This document shows, one piece after another, positions 6,269 through 6,291 of a stretch of DNA of 6,291 bases. The position numbers were made by a program, and so were the translations under genes. Every line of letters begins with the position of its first letter. Position 1 is the stretch's first letter. Source of the DNA: Rickettsiales bacterium (lineage in GTDB: Bacteria; Pseudomonadota; Alphaproteobacteria; Rickettsiales; Anaplasmataceae); NCBI GenBank assembly GCA_031284675.1, contig JAITXQ010000012.1:1-6291 (forward strand). Direction: 5' to 3'. A model generated the notes under the pieces. That model ran no database searches, was not told where the DNA came from, and saw only the letters and a list, made by a program, of their open reading frames with translations.

Positions 6269-6291
6269 ATGGAAGATATAACAAAACTGTT
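6269..6291 (+). CDS. start of an unidentified plus-strand gene (partial)
   Basis: The first seven codons read MEDITKL before the window ends. The call rests on the well-spaced GAGG site upstream and on the frame staying open. Too little protein is visible to name a product. Given the nearby gene remnant and the IS content of the left edge, another mobile-element gene is possible, but nothing here demonstrates it. Confidence 0.45.

Overview
The window looks like a piece of an AT-rich, IS-laden chromosome of an obligate intracellular alphaproteobacterium of the order Rickettsiales, most probably Wolbachia. That assignment is inference. It rests on base composition, on the style of the proteins, on the pairing of ThyX with acpP-fabF and murA housekeeping genes, and on insertion-sequence debris at the left edge. 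No marker gene fixes the species.

Layout. Bases 1-150 are the end of an IS3-family element with the 5' end of its orfA on the minus strand. It abuts what looks like a frameshifted remnant of an IS630-type transposase (about 151-245). Next come two overlapping minus-strand genes: a polyprenyl (probably farnesyl) diphosphate synthase (1110-1910), followed by a membrane-anchored protein with two degenerate FKBP-like domains (215-1117). A 151-base divergent spacer (1911-2061) separates them from a plus-strand series: acpP (2062-2322), fabF (2336-3607), a 93-base gap with a promoter-like sequence, murA (3701-4978) and thyX (4988-5851). The last 440 bases hold a 99-codon open frame on the minus strand with no start codon (5896-6195), probably a gene remnant. 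The first codons of an unidentified plus-strand gene with a good ribosome binding site begin at 6269.

Together the intact genes supply basic precursors. IspA makes the C15 isoprenoid chain that feeds undecaprenyl phosphate and quinones. AcpP and FabF elongate fatty acids. MurA commits UDP-GlcNAc to lipid II synthesis. ThyX makes dTMP with flavin and folate. I saw no defence system, CRISPR array, toxin-antitoxin pair, tRNA or rRNA. The core is ordinary housekeeping sequence. The oddities are the nested IS debris that seems to overlap the end of the FKBP-like gene, the shortened loop in the prenyl synthase, the apparently inactive double FKBP protein, and the orphan reading frame on the right.
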